From: Candidatus Cloacimonadota bacterium
GTDB lineage: Bacteria > Hydrothermota > E44-bin80
Length of the DNA stretch: 8,655 nt
Direction: 5' to 3'
NCBI GenBank assembly: GCA_004376305.1
Contig: SOKD01000334.1
Coordinates: forward strand, 1 to 8,655
Shown here: one piece after another, positions 6,511 through 8,655 of the stretch
Layout: each line of letters starts with the position of its first letter
How positions within the stretch are numbered: the first letter of the stretch is position 1
Translations under genes and position numbers: made by a program
The notes under the pieces: model-generated
The model's database searches: none
The model's input: the letters and a program-made list of their open reading frames with translations, nothing else
Told to the model about the DNA's origin: nothing

Positions 6511-6646
6511 TCCCAGTATTTTTATTAATCCATTTGCTGCACTACATTTACACACTTCCGCCGTAACATGACACAAAATATCCGATTAGAAAGAAATATT
6601 CTTTTCCTGTCTTACAAATTTCCCCACGGTTCGCCAATCTTTTGTC

Positions 6647-6674
6647 TTGACTTTCTCACTCATTTTATTATATC
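6647..6674 (+). promoter_or_regulatory. Putative promoter of the ChaN/EreA-like gene, giving an almost leaderless mRNA
   Basis: TTGACT (5 of 6), a 16-nt spacer and TATATC (4 of 6). The start would fall near 6681, only about six bases before the ATG at 6687, and no Shine-Dalgarno sequence precedes that ATG, unlike the other genes here. The remainder of the 176-nt gap after iorB (6511-6686) shows no clear terminator hairpin and no ORF. Confidence 0.4.
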
Positions 6675-6686
6675 ATCCTGAACGTT

Positions 6687-7925
6687 ATGATACATAATCT
6701 GGTAAGAAAAACAACCACATTGCGACCTTCTGCCCTTTTAATGCTCCTTGTTCTCGTTCTCATCACCATGGTTCAATACTTTGTTGCTGCGGAAGAAAAT
6801 GACAAATATAAACTCCCGGAACTATGTCCCGCATTGAAGAGCGAACTATTTGGCTACATTATTGAAGAACACCAGACACCTGAAGATTACATAATAAGCA
6901 AATTCAAAGACCATGACATAGTATTTATCGGCGAATTTCATCGAATAAAACAAAACGTTGAACTCATTCACAGACTCATTCCCAAACTGTATGAAAATAG
7001 CGTACATATCCTTGGGATCGAATGTGCCCTCTATGAAAACCAGGGAAAAATTGACTCGCTCATCTTTGCTGATTCATATGATGAATTTTCAGCCCAAAGA
7101 ATTCTTTTTAATCAATTTGTTTTCTGGGGTTACCAGGAGTATGCAGATTTATTCAAGACCGCCTGGTCACTCAATAACGCTTTACCGGAGGATAGTATCC
7201 CATTTCGTGTAATTGGACTGAATATCAAACCGGATTGGCGTTATGTGATGACCATGGAAGACAGAGATAATCCCGAAGTAATGAAAAAAGTCTGGTCACT
7301 TGGTGATCCTGATGAATACATGGCACAAACAATCATAAAAGAAATTATTGAAAAGAACGAGAAAGCACTTATCTTCTGCGGTTCGCATCATGCGTTTACA
7401 GAATACAAACAACCGTTATACGATGAAAAGACAAAGGAATTTACCGGATTCGATGAAAACCGTATGGGGAATCTCATCTATGATATTATCGGCAAACGCG
7501 CTTTTACAATCATGCTCCATGCTCCATGGATCAATGCACAGGGTTATTCCAGCCCTTACGTTTATCCTGTTGACGGAATAATCGATGCATTGCTTGCTAC
7601 GCTACCAGCATTCTATCGCAATGCAGCTTTTGATACAAAAGAAACTCCTTTTGGCAGTCTGCCAGCAAGAACAACACTCTATAAGTACGGCTATAAACAC
7701 TTTTCATTAAATAATTACTGTGATGGTTACATCTGTCAAGGTCTCCTATCTGAATATACCGGCGTTACTCCCATTCAAGGATTTATCAATGAAAACAATT
7801 TGGAAGCAGCAAAACTTCAGAGTCCCAACCCGGAATTCAAGAAAGCATCTACAACCATTGAGGATTTCAATAGAGCAATTCAGCAAGACGCGAATATTTC
7901 GTACCGGTTCCGAAAATATAAGTAA
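6687..7925 (+). CDS. Exported ChaN/EreA/TIKI-like superfamily protein, possible hydrolase or haem-binding protein
   Basis: 412 aa. A Sec signal peptide is clear: basic n-region (R7, K8, R13), hydrophobic core at about 16-33, likely cleavage after FVAA at 35; no lipobox Cys follows, so it should be secreted or periplasmic. The mature part has superfamily hallmarks: IVFIGEFHR (G82-E83-x-H85), LGIEC (110-113) and, about 120 residues later, FCGSHHAF (H234, H235), followed by GNLIYDIIGKRAFTIMLH. The GExH and GxHH motifs are shared by erythromycin esterase-like, ChaN haem-binding and TIKI/TraB putative metal-dependent proteins; which activity applies cannot be told from sequence. The C-terminal 130 residues after APWINAQGYSS are not recognised. 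The ATG lacks a ribosome site but starts directly with the signal peptide. The thi4 gene begins 32 nt after the stop, so the two probably form an operon. Superfamily call moderate; activity unknown. Confidence 0.72.
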   Translation: MIHNLVRKTTTLRPSALLMLLVLVLITMVQYFVAAEENDKYKLPELCPALKSELFGYIIEEHQTPEDYIISKFKDHDIVFIGEFHRIKQNVELIHRLIPKLYENSVHILGIECALYENQGKIDSLIFADSYDEFSAQRILFNQFVFWGYQEYADLFKTAWSLNNALPEDSIPFRVIGLNIKPDWRYVMTMEDRDNPEVMKKVWSLGDPDEYMAQTIIKEIIEKNEKALIFCGSHHAFTEYKQPLYDEKTKEFTGFDENRMGNLIYDIIGKRAFTIMLHAPWINAQGYSSPYVYPVDGIIDALLATLPAFYRNAAFDTKETPFGSLPARTTLYKYGYKHFSLNNYCDGYICQGLLSEYTGVTPIQGFINENNLEAAKLQSPNPEFKKASTTIEDFNRAIQQDANISYRFRKYK

Positions 7926-7957
7926 TAATAACAGCATTAACTCTGAAGGAGCATTCA

Positions 7958-8655
7958 ATGAAACTCAACGACATTACAATTTCAAAGGCAATCATCAAAC
8001 GTTATACAACGAAGTTACTCAACAGCCTGGAAAGCGATGTTGCCATTGTCGGCGCTGGACCTGCAGGACTCACAGCAGCGTATTATCTTGCAAAAGCCAA
8101 AAAGAAAGTCGTTCTCTTTGAAAGAAAACTCTCTATAGGTGGCGGAATGTGGGGTGGAGGAATAATGTTCAATGAAATCATTGTACAGAGCGATGGTAAG
8201 AAAATATTTGATGAATTTGGTGTTAGAACATCTCCTTTTGAAGAAGGCTATTTCTCCGCAGACTCTATTGAAACTGTATCAACAATCTGTTCACAGGCAT
8301 CGAAAGCCGGAGCAACGATTTTTAACCTTCTCAGTGTAGAGGATGTCATGCTCACTGAAGAGCGGGTTACCGGATTGGTGATCAACTGGACTGCTGTTGA
8401 GTTAGCTCATCTCCATGTTGACCCTGTTACAATACGCTCAGAGTATGTTATTGATGCAACTGGTCACGCTGCTGAGATTGCAACAATTATTCAGAAAAAA
8501 AGTGGGTGCAAACTAAACACACCAAGCGGTACTGTCATCGGTGAAAAGCCCATGCACGCAGAGATTGGTGAACGAATGATAATAGAGAATACACGCGAGA
8601 TATTTCCCGGGGTTTTTGCAGCCGGAATGTGTGCCAATGCCATTTTTGGTGCACC
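7958..8655 (+). CDS. thi4: Thi4-family thiazole synthase, His-type (sulfide-dependent), C-terminus cut by window edge
   Basis: 232 codons visible of about 260. Thi4 builds the thiazole moiety of thiamine from NAD, glycine and sulfur. Seen: an N-terminal helix (MKLNDITISKAIIKRY); the dinucleotide-binding VAIVGAGPAGLTAAYYLA (GxGxxG at 32-37) with acidic E at the end of strand two (FERK); the Thi4 hallmark GGGMWGGGIMFN; a VINWTAVELAHLHVDPVTI block; DATGH; and a GVFAAGM segment near the edge. In yeast Thi4 the sulfur donor is a Cys just before the DP motif of this block; here H153 (LHVDP) takes that place, as in methanogen Thi4, where a catalytic, iron- and sulfide-dependent reaction is known. 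The ATG has AAGGAG with six bases of spacing. No TPP riboswitch or separate promoter lies in the 32-nt gap after the ChaN/EreA-like gene. Only the last 25-30 residues are missing. Confidence 0.92.
   Translation, partial: MKLNDITISKAIIKRYTTKLLNSLESDVAIVGAGPAGLTAAYYLAKAKKKVVLFERKLSIGGGMWGGGIMFNEIIVQSDGKKIFDEFGVRTSPFEEGYFSADSIETVSTICSQASKAGATIFNLLSVEDVMLTEERVTGLVINWTAVELAHLHVDPVTIRSEYVIDATGHAAEIATIIQKKSGCKLNTPSGTVIGEKPMHAEIGERMIIENTREIFPGVFAAGMCANAIFGA

Noticed and set aside
6123..6576. Long minus-strand open frames opposite iorB
   Set aside because: They are antisense shadows of the two IorB halves, with no ribosome site and low-complexity Ser/Phe/Cys-rich translations.

Overview
The window looks like chromosomal DNA from an anaerobic bacterium, probably of an uncultivated or little-studied lineage. 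The signs are a ferredoxin-dependent indolepyruvate oxidoreductase, a thiazole synthase of the sulfide-using type, good Shine-Dalgarno sequences, sigma70-like promoters (TTGACA/TATAAT type) and two bacterial parS sites. The sequence is moderately AT-rich. I cannot name the phylum from sequence alone. No phage, IS element, CRISPR array, tRNA or rRNA was recognised.

Left arm (1-3918, all genes on the minus strand): a Lon-like AAA+ protease of the LonB/AAA_32 type, cut by the window's left edge before its catalytic Ser-Lys; then rsmG (16S rRNA m7G methyltransferase); then about 640 nt with no convincing gene but two textbook parS sites (2792-2807 and 2927-2942); then a small protein with two GYF_2-like domains and a C-terminal zinc ribbon. 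rsmG beside parS is typical of the neighbourhood of a chromosomal replication origin, but mnmG, parA and parB are not adjacent here.

Right arm (4154-8655, all plus strand): iorA and iorB, the two subunits of indolepyruvate:ferredoxin oxidoreductase, with iorB broken by a one-base frameshift near 6130; then an exported protein of the ChaN/EreA/TIKI-like superfamily, closely followed by a Thi4-family thiazole synthase that runs off the right edge. The Thi4 has His where the suicidal yeast enzyme has its sulfur-donor Cys, so it should be a true catalyst that uses sulfide.

The arms diverge at 3919-4153, where two strong back-to-back promoters can be read, one for the GYF/zinc-ribbon gene and one for iorAB. 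An imperfect 12-bp inverted repeat touches both. Metabolically, iorAB (amino-acid fermentation through 2-oxoacids and reduced ferredoxin) and the iron/sulfide-dependent Thi4 both fit an anoxic, sulfide-containing setting. The rest is housekeeping (RsmG, Lon-like protease) plus two proteins of unproven function. I see no clearly new defence or mobile system. The points most worth a second look are the parS pair in a gene-poor stretch, the iorB frameshift, the divergent GYF/ior control region and the His-type Thi4 next to a secreted ChaN-like protein.
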